A DNA stretch of 52,601 nucleotides, taken from Didymodactylos carnosus (lineage: Eukaryota; Rotifera; Eurotatoria; Philodinida; Philodinidae). Of the stretch, positions 11,765 to 23,093 are shown piece after piece. Location: NCBI GenBank assembly GCA_905250885.1, contig CAJNOQ010000388.1:1-52601 (forward strand). The letters run 5' to 3'. The translations under genes were made by a program, and so were the position numbers. Below the pieces are notes generated by a model. The model did no database searches, was not told the DNA's origin, and saw only the letters and a list, made by a program, of their open reading frames with translations. Every line of letters begins with the position of its first letter. Position 1 is the stretch's first letter.

Positions 11765-13017
11765 CGATCTATAAATCATAATTACATGAGTAAAAGAATA
11801 TTAGTAATAAATAAAAATAAATAAAAGATAAGAAAAATTTTAATTTAGAAATAATGGAATTTTTCTTCATTTCTTACACACAACTTTTTATCTACGGAAT
11901 CCGTTGTATATTTTTTCTGCGATCTTTTGTGATTTTGTCCGTTGAAATTTGAATGATGATAAATTTAATTAAAAAAATGCGTGAATAAATGGAAAACACT
12001 ATTAATTAAAGATGGACGAGTCTCCATTTTTTCGAGTGTCCTAGTCGCATCAAAAGCAGATTCCAGTCATTTCAAGTCATTGTCTAACAGTTAACATTTC
12101 CATAGACTCATTTTTGCAAAAACAGTTTCCAAATCGTCTCTAGATCTTCAATCCTACTTTGTGACGAAATATTGTTCTCAGAATAATCTCAAATCTCTTT
12201 GGTTGTGTATATAGTAAATATAAAAAAAGAAATACACCCAGTAGTTTCACATCACTGACTCAAAAGTGACCTGAGGGCAGCTTTTCAAGTTTATGGCGTC
12301 TTTCACTTCGGATCTGAGCTCTAGAAAAGCGCAACTCGTCTATGTGTGATATCAAAGGTTAAATCGCACTATAAACACATGTTGTTTTATACCTTGAAGC
12401 GAAGAGTTAACATGTCGTGTCTCTCACATTCTGTTTCTTATCACACAACAGCAATTTTATCTTTACTTTAAAAACTAAACTATTATAAAATTAAAAAAAT
12501 GTTTTACTATGTAAATTAATCTAAGATAACTAAGAATGGTAGTCTTTCTTTATTGATATTCTTCGTAATTGTGCCTGAATCTTTAAAAATGAAATATTGT
12601 TCAATTCTTATTTGACAATATAGATTTGATGATCATATATTAATTCACCAACTTAAGATCATAGATTAATTTAAATATGTTCGACTAATCAATGTAGTTC
12701 ATCGACAATCTAAAATCTAAAAGTTTCAGATCTACATAAAATTAGTAAAAATTAAAAACTAGCTTCAGACACTACAAACAAGTGTACAAATTATTGTGCT
12801 ACACATGCTGTAAAATACTAGATCAATCGATGAATATATGGTATAGAGAATAAAATTCATTGAAAATTGCATTCAAATAAGCTCAGTCTTTCTATTTCTC
12901 TCATTTTAAAACCAATTAAACACACCGAGCTCAAATATCTCTTTTTTTCGAACTTCTTTATTATTTTATCTGAAAAATCAATAACTTTTTATTTATTTTA
13001 TTCATTTTGAATATTGT

Positions 13018-13412
13018 AGTTTATTTTGAAGCTCAGAAAATTCTCTATCTTTTGATATGTAAAATATTCCGGATCTGAGCAGATATATGGAAGAAATATT
13101 CTTTTAAAGTCTTAAGACAGGTGAAAGTCATGATATCTGTCGAGTATTTCGACAATTGTCCAATATGGGCATATTTTTGAAAAGCTTATTTATTGTGAAG
13201 CGCAGAAAATTCTCTACCTTTCTATATACAAAACATTCCTGGTCTGAGTACAAGTGCCAAAGAAGTATTCCTTTAAACTGTTAGGATAGATGAAAATCAT
13301 GACATTTGTCTAGTATTTTGATAATTGTTCTATGTGGGCATACGTTTGAGAAGCTTGTCAATAGTTCGTTTTGAAGCGCGGAAAAGTCTCTATCTTTCTA
13401 TGTATGGACTTT
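13018..13412. repeat. Tandem repeat, about 170-bp unit, 2.3 copies
   Basis: The marker GAAGCTCAGAAAATTCTCTA recurs in diverged form at 13028, 13197 and 13373, so the spacing is 169 and 176 bases. Between them other blocks also recur (TCTGAG, GAAAGTCATGA versus GAAAATCATGA, ATGGGCATA versus GTGGGCATA). Copies are diverged, so this is an old tandem duplication or a satellite remnant. Confidence 0.75.
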
Positions 13413-14614
13413 GGTCAAAGTATTTGAAATCGTACGAAAAATTTGAGAAACAAAGTGAATGATCTTTATTGAAGTGGTGACGAAAACTGTTGAGCAATAA
13501 TTTTTTCAAGGAGATCAGGAGCAATTTTTGAAAGTCAGACGTGGTGGAAAGTGAAAAGGGAAGCATTTCTAGTCATTTTTACTCAAAATCATATTGGGAC
13601 ATTTTCTAGCAGAAACCAGTTCCCGTCCTTCAGTTCTGATTCTTGAATAAAATCAAAAACGATATTTGTAGTAGTCCTATACTCTTTTATTTCTTATTTA
13701 TTTACTAATGCTCTTCACTTGGTTATGTTTTTATACGTCCACAAGAATAAGTCGCAAGTCTTTGGTTGTTTTTGTTTGTTTAAGTTCGGTAAACGTTTCT
13801 GTGCTTCTGTGCATAGACTAGTATTGGTATTTGCTTAAAAAGTGAGAGTGCTGATTTGACTGAAGCCATTTTTTAGCAGACATTTGATTCAACACATTGC
13901 GACCAAATACATTTAATAGTATCTTGTATTCGTATTGTCTATTAAATCCGTATCTTTTCATTTTTAATAAATTGAACTACCATCATCTATTTCAAAATAC
14001 AGGGCAATTAACTTTTCTTTGAATAACTTTTGAACAAATAGAACTCATGGTTTTCGTCAATCTTAGAATGAAACCTAAAGACGTCTTTTCACATGAAAAA
14101 CTATTTAAAAATCATTTTCCAGTGTAAGTGATTAATTAGAAATCATAACTCTCTTAGTATAATGCTTATATTCCTGCATTCACTAAGGAGCGAACCTTTT
14201 TAGATGTCAACCTCGGATTTCAAGAATCTTTTGCCCATAGATCCTATATAGTGACTTAGCAAAAATCCTAAAAGCATGTGGGCCCCTATTACTTCATTCA
14301 AAAGTTATGAATTTTTTTATTTTGCCAATACAGTGCATTACATAAAACATTGAAATATTCATAACTGAGTGAAAACACGGTATGAAGGACTGAAAATTTT
14401 TCCTGTCGTAAATGTCTGAACTGCTATCTTTAATTTTTAAAGAACTGATGGATCGAAAATGAATAGTAATCTGAGAATGATTCAAAAAATATAAAGTATG
14501 CTCTGATTTCATAAATAGCAAAGACAAAATATTTTTGTATTATATCTATAAGAAAGTTCTTTGTTGAGGAAAAATTCCATTCAGATGGTACAAAAATCCA
14601 TTTTAAAAGTAAAA

Positions 14615-14620
14615 TTTATT
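14615..14620 (-). promoter_or_regulatory. Poly(A) signal of MESH1
   Basis: AATAAA on the minus strand about 70 bases past the MESH1 stop codon, the expected distance for a short 3' UTR. Confidence 0.6.
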
Positions 14621-14689
14621 ACAACGAAAAACATTGTTCCATAACAATAAACTTTAGTTACATTAAAGACAAAACTATGAAATCCACTA

Positions 14690-16621
14690 TCAGATGTCAC
14701 ATTTCCTTTTTGATAATAGATCTTTCACTATAGCATCAAGTTTATCATTCACACCCATTATTTGCTTTGCTATTTTTGATGACCATTGAAAATATTCTTG
14801 TACTCGTTCTTCAGACCAGCCAGCGGGCGTTACTCGGTTCAAATCTCTTAAGTTATAAATTTTATCAGCTAAACGAACCAATATAGCGTCGTGACTTAGA
14901 CTTTTAGCGTTTTGAATTTGTAATTGTTTACGTTCGTGTTTCTGAAGAGATTTGTCATCGGTTAACTCGTTAACAATACCTAATTGGATGATAAAAAAAA
15001 AGACAAGACTAAAAAGTGGCTATCACTATCAAACATTGAGTAATATTACATGTAATTCGAGAGCCAAAAACTTGTTCAAGTTCTTCCATTGTTGTATCAG
15101 TGTCTTCGACTGTATCATGCAATAACGCTGCCTATAGAAGAAGATTGAAAATAAGGACTAACGAATGAACAACCTCAAGTGTCCATTAGTTTTCTTCTTG
15201 AAGTATACTTGATTAAATATAGCTTTTGATAGTTTGCTCTGTGAATTTCTAAAAAATCAGTTTCTACAAATCCATCCACCAAAAATTTTTATCTAAAATA
15301 TTTTTGAGAACCGAAGAATGGGATTTTACCAGGATATGAGAATTTTACTATTTACTTTATTGAAAATACTGAGCCTCTCCGTTTTCATACTGATAAGATT
15401 CTCATATCCTAGTAAAAGCTTATTCTTCAGTTCTCAAAAATATTTTAGATAAGAAATTCTTTGTGGATGGGTTTGTAGAAATTCGCAGAGCAAAGCTCTA
15501 AGGGCAAACACGAATGTCATATTTATGATCAGTATCAAAAGTTACACTTAATCAAGTATACTTCAAAAAGAAACAGAGGTGGACAAGTCTTTCCTTTTTC
15601 GAGCCCGAGTCATATTTTTTAACTGAACTACTTTTTTTCTAGAAAGATAGTCGTAAAAAGGCATCACCTAAAACAAATAATCGCTGTGTTTTCTTCAGAT
15701 CTAAGATCTGATCTTTATCTAACAAGACGTTTATCATAGATGATTTAATAATAATTTCTTCATGTAGAAAAGTGAAATTTTATATATTGTGCAGAACGAA
15801 ACAAAATACAACAGATAAAATAGACTTTTCATTTTTCATAATAGTCTATTTTCATACTGACTAGGATGGTTTATCTTTAGTGGTGTATTCTTCTCTTTTT
15901 ATTCTCAAATTCTTTGCGATAAAAAGGTTTTCAAATGAACAAGAAAACGAAAATTTGAATTCTAAAAATGACTCGAGTCTTTTTCTCGGATTGCACGAGT
16001 GTTACACCTCGAGTTCGAATCGAGTCTAAGTGAAAACAAAATACGACTCGATTTGACTCGAACTTACCCAGCTCTGAAAAGGAAATGGATGGACACTTGA
16101 AGTAGTTCCTGAGTCAGTAATGTGTTCAATGAATAACAAATTACGCAAAACAAAAACAATCATACCGCTAGAATCTCTGGATCATTAATACCACCTTCGT
16201 TACACAAAATATTTGCCACGCCTATTAATTTCAACATCATTTGAACAATTTAATTTAATGAAATATTTTTGAGAGCAATTAAAACGATATAACTCAATGT
16301 TTTTAAAAAGTTAATACGTTCTTTTCAAAACCATAATATACTTTGGAGAAGAAGTCGACCAAGTGCTGGATTCATCTATTAGTCGATATTTATCAGACGA
16401 AAAGTCGGAAAAAATATTTAATAAAACTTTAAAAAGCATTGTTTTTTAATGGAGTTTCTATCCACACATACTATCAGAAGGATGATAATCTCTACAGTCA
16501 TATTAAACTTGAAAGTCTAACCTATAACATGATTTACATATGGTGTTTGCTCAGGATCTTTTCGTTTTTGGAATTTGTGTTTATTAGCAGCAAAATTCAA
16601 TGCCTTCATAACAATGTCCAT
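14690..16621 (-). CDS. HDDC3: MESH1, metazoan SpoT homologue (HD phosphohydrolase)
   Basis: Four exons, 16621-16522, 16221-16166, 15131-15050 and 14979-14690, give a complete 175-residue protein; the family is about 180. Known: MESH1 removes the 3' pyrophosphate from (p)ppGpp and also dephosphorylates NADPH, using an HD-domain metal site in a stand-alone small enzyme. Seen: NH at 30-31, HD at 57-58 inside ALLHDTVEDTD, TDDK at 86-89, the metal-binding LADKIYNLRDLNR (aspartate 118) and GWSEERVQEYF, in family order. The usual NHP motif reads NHV here (V32); the histidine is kept. Introns 1 and 3 are short or moderate, whereas intron 2 is about 1 kb and filled by an inverted-repeat element. A poly(A) signal follows. 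The start has no competing upstream in-frame ATG that I could see. Confidence 0.95.
15176..16099. mobile_element. Inverted-repeat element in MESH1 intron 2
   Basis: It is bounded by perfect 11-bp inverted ends CAAGTGTCCAT (15176-15186, complement at 16089-16099). Imperfect matching continues for another 10 bases. Inside, 15191-15345 and about 15405-15574 form a long imperfect hairpin (shared AAGTATACTTGATTAA, TTTCTACAAA, TATCTAAAATATTTTTGAG and AGGATATGAGAAT). The remaining part is rich in CGAGT/ACTCG motifs. It probably represents one element with a nested second one, and it occupies nearly all of the intron without disturbing the splice sites. Confidence 0.75.
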
Positions 16622-19600
16622 TTTATAATGATAAAGAAGTGTCGAAGAAGAGTATCTCTGAAATCAGATAATATCAAAAATAAAACGTATCATGACAAAA
16701 AAAAAGCGTTGAATAAAGCGTCAAGTGGAAAATGTCCACAAAAATTCATACTAAAAAAGTGCCAACTGAGAATACATACGAAAAAAACGTCCAGTTACTG
16801 AATGGTAGATGTTTATCAGCTTAGATCGCACTTACATGAGGCGCTATATACAAAAAATTCTCAGGTATTACAGGAAAGTGTATCAGACACATTTGTTTCT
16901 CACATTCTAGATGTAACTCATCTCTAGTAATGTTTTTATATGACCGAAGAGATTATTGCAGTAGAATGTCTCTCTGCTGTTAAAACATGCTGTTTTCTAT
17001 TTACGTGTGGATGTTATTTTCCTCAAGTTCGACCTTGCTGTTTCCTCTTATCGCATTCTCGAAGTCTGAGTAAACGCAATGCAACGGACCAGAGCCTTGT
17101 TTCTATATCAAGACAACTTCAGAGAAGATCGCAGATCTTGACAAAAGCAAAAGATCTTTGTTTTTTAAGAACCAAATCGGTGTTTTGAAAACTGATTTGT
17201 CTCATTCTCCATCACATCCAAAGATTCATAACAACTGAGGATGGTGAATAATTGACAAATCAATTCCTCAAAAGATTAATCTGCTTCTTGAAAAGTCAGG
17301 GTCTTTTGTACTTAACAGAGATCGCTCATTAGTAGCGGTGGCTCATTATCATTACTGTTACTAGCAATAAGTAACAACAGATGCTAATTTGTTACTTTGT
17401 TACTTTACTTGGTAAAGTAGATAAAATCTCTCCTAAGGGCCCCTCCCTCAGAAATGGTGGTTTTCGGTCAAAAATCGGTTTTGAGATACGCACATGCAAA
17501 GATAGCCTGAAGTGTCTACTTCCAGAATCTGTATTGCTTTTGGTTACAAAACTGGTTTTTCGGGGATTTTGAACAAGTTTTCTAAAGCCTCGAAAAAACG
17601 GGTCTTCAAATAATAGTTTTTCCTGGATACTTATGCAATTAAAAAATTTCTGAACACACAGCTTTGTAGAGCAAACGTTTCTGATCAAAATAAGACCTGG
17701 CACAACTCTGTATGACCTTGCATCAAAAAGTTACAGGCATTTTCCTAGAAGTCCTAAAATCGAGTATTTCATACAGCGTTTTCTCTATATAAGAGCTACA
17801 CCTGAAGTGTGTCCCAAGATTTTTAATAGCGGTTTGTCGTACAGAGTTCATTCTTTTTTTGTTTAAAAGAGGAAAAGAAACTACATGAACTGACCGGCGT
17901 CGATTTTTCAATTAGATCTTAGTTTTTTCTCAAATCGAGGATTTTAGAAAATCTGGAAGGATTTTTCGGGTTTTGCAGGTTGTTGGTTGCCTGGAAAACC
18001 AATAAAGACTTAATTGAAAAATCGGTGCTGGTCAGTCTATGAAGTTAGGTGTCTAGTTTAAAATAAAACAAACCGGAACTCTCCAGCTTGAAGTATATTA
18101 AAAAATCTTGGGACGCACTTCAGGGTCCTTTTTGGACCTTGATCTCTGGAAAACTCCTAAACCGTAAGACTTGGAGACAAAAAAAATTTTTCATTCCCGT
18201 AACTTACTGTGTCTAACATTTATGAAAGTTTCGTCAAGATCGGACGTACGGTGTCGAAGAAAATTTCTGAGGGGGCCCTTAATGAGAGACGATAAGCTAA
18301 ATAAATAAATAAAATAAACTATTACATTACAAGTATAATATATTTGTAACTATATATTTGTCTGGTGTAAAAGCCTCTTTCGAAATAAGAATGAAAAGTG
18401 CTAAACGAGTAACTCTTCCTCTTTTTTTGAGAAGAACATGTTTCGGCTGGAATAAGTTGCGTCGAACAGTAATAGCCACATCTGCTGGTAAAGAGTTTAA
18501 ACTTACGCTTTCTAACTACATAAAATTATAATCTATTCGTCTTACATTTTAAACGTGTTCCATATCTCAAGTTCTGAACTTTTCCTGTAACTTCCTTGCC
18601 ATTCAGCAGAAATAAATTAAAATTGATTACTTAATCCCTCTATCCACAGACGATATAGACTGGAAACTATAATTACAGTAGAAGAACAATCATCAACAAC
18701 ATACTGTTATCGAAAATAATAGAACAGCCGATGTTATTGTATATTGCAAAATTCTCACAGACTAAATATTTACCAATTGTCAATATCAAGTTTCAAAATT
18801 ACATGTTACAGAAATGGTTTGTGTGAAAAACCTATCTTTGACCACTTTCTGTTATTTTATTTCAAGTATATGCTTAGAAAAAAGTGCATAATAGGAAGGG
18901 AAAAAAGTGACAGAAAAACGAAAAATGTCAACATATACATTAGAGCCGACAATCAGCTTGATCTGAAAAGTTGAATCAGCTATATGCAGTTGTATCAGGG
19001 TGGAATAAGACTTCATTGCAATGTATCTTCTGATTCAGAGATAAAAATTTGGAAAAACTCATTCATCTCTGAATCACTCATTAGAAAAAAAAATTCCATG
19101 TTAATAACAAAGATCTCTAAACTCTGAGAATAGTAAGATACTTACATAACTTTGTCTATTACAAATATTTTTAACTACAGTGTTGCAAAGAATTACTCCT
19201 ACTATCAAGTGCACTTCCTAAGTCTTCAGCATCATGTGGTTATTTGAGTAAGCCCTGAATTTACTGATAAGGATATTCAGTTCAGAATTAGTAAAAGAAA
19301 GCTCCTTTTTGTAGAAAGTCGTTTTCAGTTTTCTCGGAGCTGATTCAGAGTCTATTCCACTAAAGTAGATAAAATTGCATAGCTGAGTTAGCTTTTCAGA
19401 TCGAGCTGGTCGTCGACTAGTAATATATATCTACTTAAATCTGTAGCTAAACAGAAAAACAAAACCTAAAAGTAAAAACAATGTTTTTTTTCTATCAGTG
19501 GATTGGAGATGCACGGATTTAAAAAAAAGGAAAAAGTTCTTACGATCTGACAATTTTTCCAGATAAATACTGATATTAAAAATCGATCGAAACGTTTACT

Positions 19601-20204
19601 CATAGAATAAGAAAAATGAGGTATACGTTCGCTCCATTATCACTTAATTAGCTTGATAAAAGCAAATTCCGACAATAAAATATTTATAACATAAGTTTAA
19701 GATCGAAGATTCTTGAACAAAAAACCAACCATTTGCGAGATTAATAGATCATTAAACTATCCAAAATGAAGTTTATACAAAAAGCTATGTTTGTTTATAC
19801 TTCTACTGTTGCAATGAGACTGATTTTGTAAATAATGAAAATGTGAGAAAAATTGTTATCCGATATTTTAACCGTTAACTATTTAGCACAAAAGTAGTTC
19901 ATGAATTTTTAGTTTTATAAAAGTACTAAACAATAGAAGACATGAATAAGTGCTGCATGCGAGTACCGTGTATATTAGCAAAAAAACTTGACTGTACGAT
20001 ATCTTATAAAGTAAAAGTATACTGTCCTTCAGAGACAAAAATAGAATGCAGTTCAGAAAAAGTTTGTACAAAAGTATTTCAATAAAAGAAACAGTGAATA
20101 TGTTGCTTCGTAACAAAAAAGAACGTTGTAAAAAGAAGAAAAAGTTTATCTAAAAGTGGGAAGAAAATACAGCATATCACACACACAAGAGATTTATCAA
20201 GTCC
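16622..20204. other. Intergenic between MESH1 and MAX
   Basis: About 3.6 kb. It must contain the MESH1 promoter and the 3' end of MAX. An 850-bp foldback element sits at 17427-18289. Open frames at 16940-17188 and 17381-17911 have no recognisable domain; the latter lie inside the element. No RNA gene seen. Confidence 0.5.
17427..18289. mobile_element. Layered foldback element
   Basis: The outer inverted ends are TAAGGGCCCC..CTCAGAAAT at 17434 and its complement ending near 18283. A second pair is CCTGAAGTGTGTCCCAAGAT (about 17803) against the complement of CCTGAAGTGCGTCCCAAGAT (about 18127). The innermost pair is CTGACCGGCGTCGATTTTTC (about 17893) against the complement of CTGACCAGCACCGATTTTTC (about 18034). 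GC content is higher than in the flanks and no transposase is visible. It could be one long degenerate hairpin or elements inserted into one another. Confidence 0.7.
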
Positions 20205-22706
20205 TCATTTAAATATTTGTACAAGTTGTGGTGAGGTTGGTGTTTGATCTGTTATCGTTGGTTCATTTTTCAATAAATTTCTTGTGGTTTGAATTGTACT
20301 ATGATCATTTAATGTCATTGCTTCGGTCTTAATAACCGGTATAGAACTATCAAGCAATAAATCTTGTTGATAATTTGTCGACGAAGATGATGATGATGAA
20401 TTATTCGTATTGTGACTATGATGACCAACAAGTTTACCAGTTTCTTTTACGCGTTCAAGTAGTCGAGCTAAATTAAACAGAATAAACGAATTAGCATTTT
20501 TCATTTTTAAAGCTATAGTTGTTTGGATAATACTAAGAACATTTTACTACACTTCACATCAGTTTGGTGCCATAACATTCGACTAATACGACATCTATAT
20601 TCGTGAATTAATAGTAGATAAACAAAATTACTTTCATAAAAAAATTCTCGATGATGTCTGAAGTTCGAAGACAAGTTTGTGTACGGAAAATAGCTTTTGT
20701 TCAACTTCAGATTGCTTTATCTCTCGATCACTCTCTCATAATTTGAACGCCTACATGTGATTCGGAATTGGTGGTGGTGAGGTATTATGAATAAATGATG
20801 ACTTTTTATTGTAAAAAGAAAATGCTCTTATTACCGTGTAATACGATAATACAGACGTCCCACAGCTTGTAACGCTGTAACGAAAATTTTTGTACTCTTG
20901 TCTGTTTTCGAACCGGCGCTCTTTCACTACCAGTTTGTAATAAAGTGCTAGGATGAACGGAGACGAATATTACATGTGTTTGTCACTTCTTGCTTTATCC
21001 ATGGGGAAATTTTAGTATATAAAAACAGCGTGTACAGGCGTGAACATCGTGAAACGAACTGTGATCGCACGTGAACATCGTAAAACGGTGTGGGCACGCA
21101 TGAAAAATATACTCCACTTGTAACAACGTGTGAACTATTAATGAAAACTTTGTGTCATATTTTTTGCACGTGATCACAGTCCATCTACCTCTGGCGCACT
21201 ACACCAAGTCAATGTAAGTAGGTTCACCGGTTTTATTTCAATTTTAATTTTTTGAAAAGAACTGTTACCCGCTCGTTCAAAAGAACTGAACTGGAGCTGT
21301 CCCACCCCTATTTCTCACGTTAAAATTTTCGTAGAAAACTATCACTTGCGGATGACAATGTTTCGCGCTAATTTCATTGTGAAAAATACATTCACGTTTA
21401 TTTACATGTCAGTTTTTCACACAATCCATTTCGTGAATAATATTCATGTTTAAACGCAAGGTGAGTATTTGAATTAGTTTATAAACTGCTGGAATTTAAG
21501 AAAGATTTTCGTGTTCTAATTTTAACTTATGCTTATTCTATTTTCTGATTTTCCTTGCAGTTTATACTTTTCATACTCTTATTCTTTTCCGGCTACACTA
21601 CTTATCCATTTCTAAATTATGATTAAACGCTATCTCTTAGTGCGGGAGGACATATTTAATGGGATTCCACTTAATATTTTCTAAAAGATACCTAAGATTT
21701 TCAAAAATCGTAGAAATATTTTTCAAAAAAATGAAAAATACTTTTCACGCGCGCCTACGTGTGAAATGTTGTGAAGATTGGCCGGCAAGGATAAGTACAC
21801 AATTTCTTCTATATTCTCCGAAGTCCAGTTGGCTCAGTGACGGTCTCTCAGATTTGTAATCAGAAGTATTTTTAATATACTGTTTAAAATAATAATAATT
21901 TTGCAAAAACTGTGAGATTTAACTAAATTCTAATGAACACACGCGTGGAAAAAATTAGCTGAGCATATGATACACTATAGTATATGAGCAAGTATACTTT
22001 GCTGGTCTCGATTTTTTCACGCGTGGCCAAGCATTTGACGTTCAAACTACGTCGTGAAACTTACTCTCTTTACCTACAAAATTTCGTGAAAGTCCAAGGT
22101 GACATTTCATGATCCATCACGCGTGAAAAGTCGATAAAATTTCCCCATGGATATAACGTCAACTATACATTATGTCTAAACCTGCATAAGTTTTGTTTTT
22201 TGAAAGTGCACTTCTTAGTTCTTTAGTACTATATTGACAATCATTTTTTCTAGTACTACTCACTTTGTAATTCTAATGCTGCATTTTGTCTTTTAAAATC
22301 TTCAATTGCTTTCTGATGTTGTTGATTTTTTGACTTTAAACTTCGTATATAATCTGTCGATGCTTTTAATACATGTGCGCGTGATGCCTAGAAAAAATAA
22401 AATTAATATTGAAACTACTCAAGTGGCCAAATAATAAACTTACTTTCTCTCCTTTCAATAACGGTACAGCATCTCTTAATTCGCTAAAACTTCCTTTAAT
22501 ATGATCACGTCGTTTTCGTTCCAGAGCATTATGATGTGCCCTTTTCTCTGCCTAAAAGGGCAGAGAATAAGTAGATAGTAAAAAATGGATTGCTTTTTCT
22601 TCTTTATGAAGAAAAATTCTACCTGATTCTGAAAATTTCTCACATTAATTGATTGTTGTAATTGTCCATTGTCACCTTCTCGACTACTACTATCACTTTC
22701 TATCAT
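20205..22706 (-). CDS. MAX: MAX, bHLH leucine-zipper transcription factor
   Basis: Four exons, 22706-22623, 22551-22444, 22387-22264 and 20467-20205, encode 192 residues; vertebrate MAX is about 160. Known: MAX is the obligate partner of MYC, MXD and MNT proteins and binds E-boxes (CACGTG) in the nucleus. Seen: an acidic Ser-rich start ([11 protein letters not shown]), then the diagnostic basic region [18 protein letters not shown], whose His, Glu and Arg contact the E-box. The first helix [12 protein letters not shown], the loop, helix 2 ([14 protein letters not shown]) and a leucine zipper from about residue 86 to 118 follow. The longer tail has a seven-serine run (129-135) and is unlike vertebrate MAX. 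Intron 3 is about 1.8 kb and hosts a transposon-like element. A splice-acceptor-like TTTCTTTTAG ends 15 bases before the ATG. Confidence 0.96.
20996..22153. mobile_element. TIR element in MAX intron 3 carrying E-box-like palindromes
   Basis: The ends TATCCATGGGGAAATTTTA (20996-21014) and its exact complement (22135-22153) form perfect 19-bp inverted repeats. The 1.16-kb interior is richer in CG than its surroundings. It holds CACGTG at 21068 and 21167, and the 8-mer CACGCGTG at 21940, 22018 and 22118. The first two of those 8-mers bracket a smaller inverted repeat (CACGCGTGGAAAAAAT and its near complement). No transposase seen. A tRNA-like fragment lies at 21833-21866. It is probably a non-autonomous DNA transposon. 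Confidence 0.8.
21833..21866 (+). pseudogene. tRNA-Thr(TGT)-like 5' half
   Basis: The stretch reads like the 5' part of a tRNA: an A-box-like TGGCTCAGTGACGG, then an anticodon arm with the 7-base loop TTTGTAA (anticodon TGT, threonine) flanked by TCAGA and TCAGA, which pair with one mismatch. No T arm or B box (GTTCGAATC) follows, and no acceptor stem closes. It is therefore a fragment, either a tRNA-derived head captured by the element or chance. Confidence 0.4.
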
Positions 22707-22720
22707 GTTGCTTTTTTAAT

Positions 22721-22773
22721 CTAAAAGAAATTTAGTTGGTAAGATTACAAATGCTTTTGAACCTTTTTTTATT
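22721..22773 (-). promoter_or_regulatory. Candidate operon junction: poly(A) signal then splice acceptor
   Basis: On the minus strand AATAAA (22773-22768) lies about 320 bases past the TDRKH stop. It is followed about 46 bases later by a pyrimidine-rich acceptor ending TTTCTTTTAG (AG at 22722-22721). The MAX ATG comes 14 bases after that. In animals with spliced-leader trans-splicing this order marks the boundary between two genes of one polycistronic transcript. An ordinary 5' UTR intron acceptor is the alternative. Confidence 0.45.
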
Positions 22774-23093
22774 CTCAAATGTCTACGAGAAACTCGTTTG
22801 TTTGCGTATCTTCTGTATTTTTTTCAAAAATAACATCTTATGTTTTATAAAGAAAAAAGTATTAAACAACAAAATAGAGGAAAACACAAAAAAACAATAG
22901 TTCAATAAAATTTCATATAAAAATAACACAACATAAACAAAATGCTCATTTCTCTTCATCTCAGACAAAAAGTTTACTCTGATCACACGATATGTTTTGT
23001 ACATATTTGACTTTGATACATTTTCTAGGACGGAAAAGAAACAAAAGACAAACATTGATAACGTTCATTGATCGGTTAGCCAGTTAAACAGAA

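Larger units (their letters stand above)
11765..14689. other. Intergenic, 3' flank of MESH1
   Basis: No gene seen. It contains a roughly 170-bp tandem repeat (13018-13412), a repeat fragment near 12012-12045 related to sequence in MESH1 intron 2, and weakly palindromic, transposon-like sequence at about 13990-14320. Short open frames show no domain. Confidence 0.5.

Noticed and set aside
16010-16030. B-box-like GTTCGAATC, a possible tRNA
   Set aside because: It lies in a palindromic CGAGT-rich repeat, has no A box at the right distance and no foldable cloverleaf.
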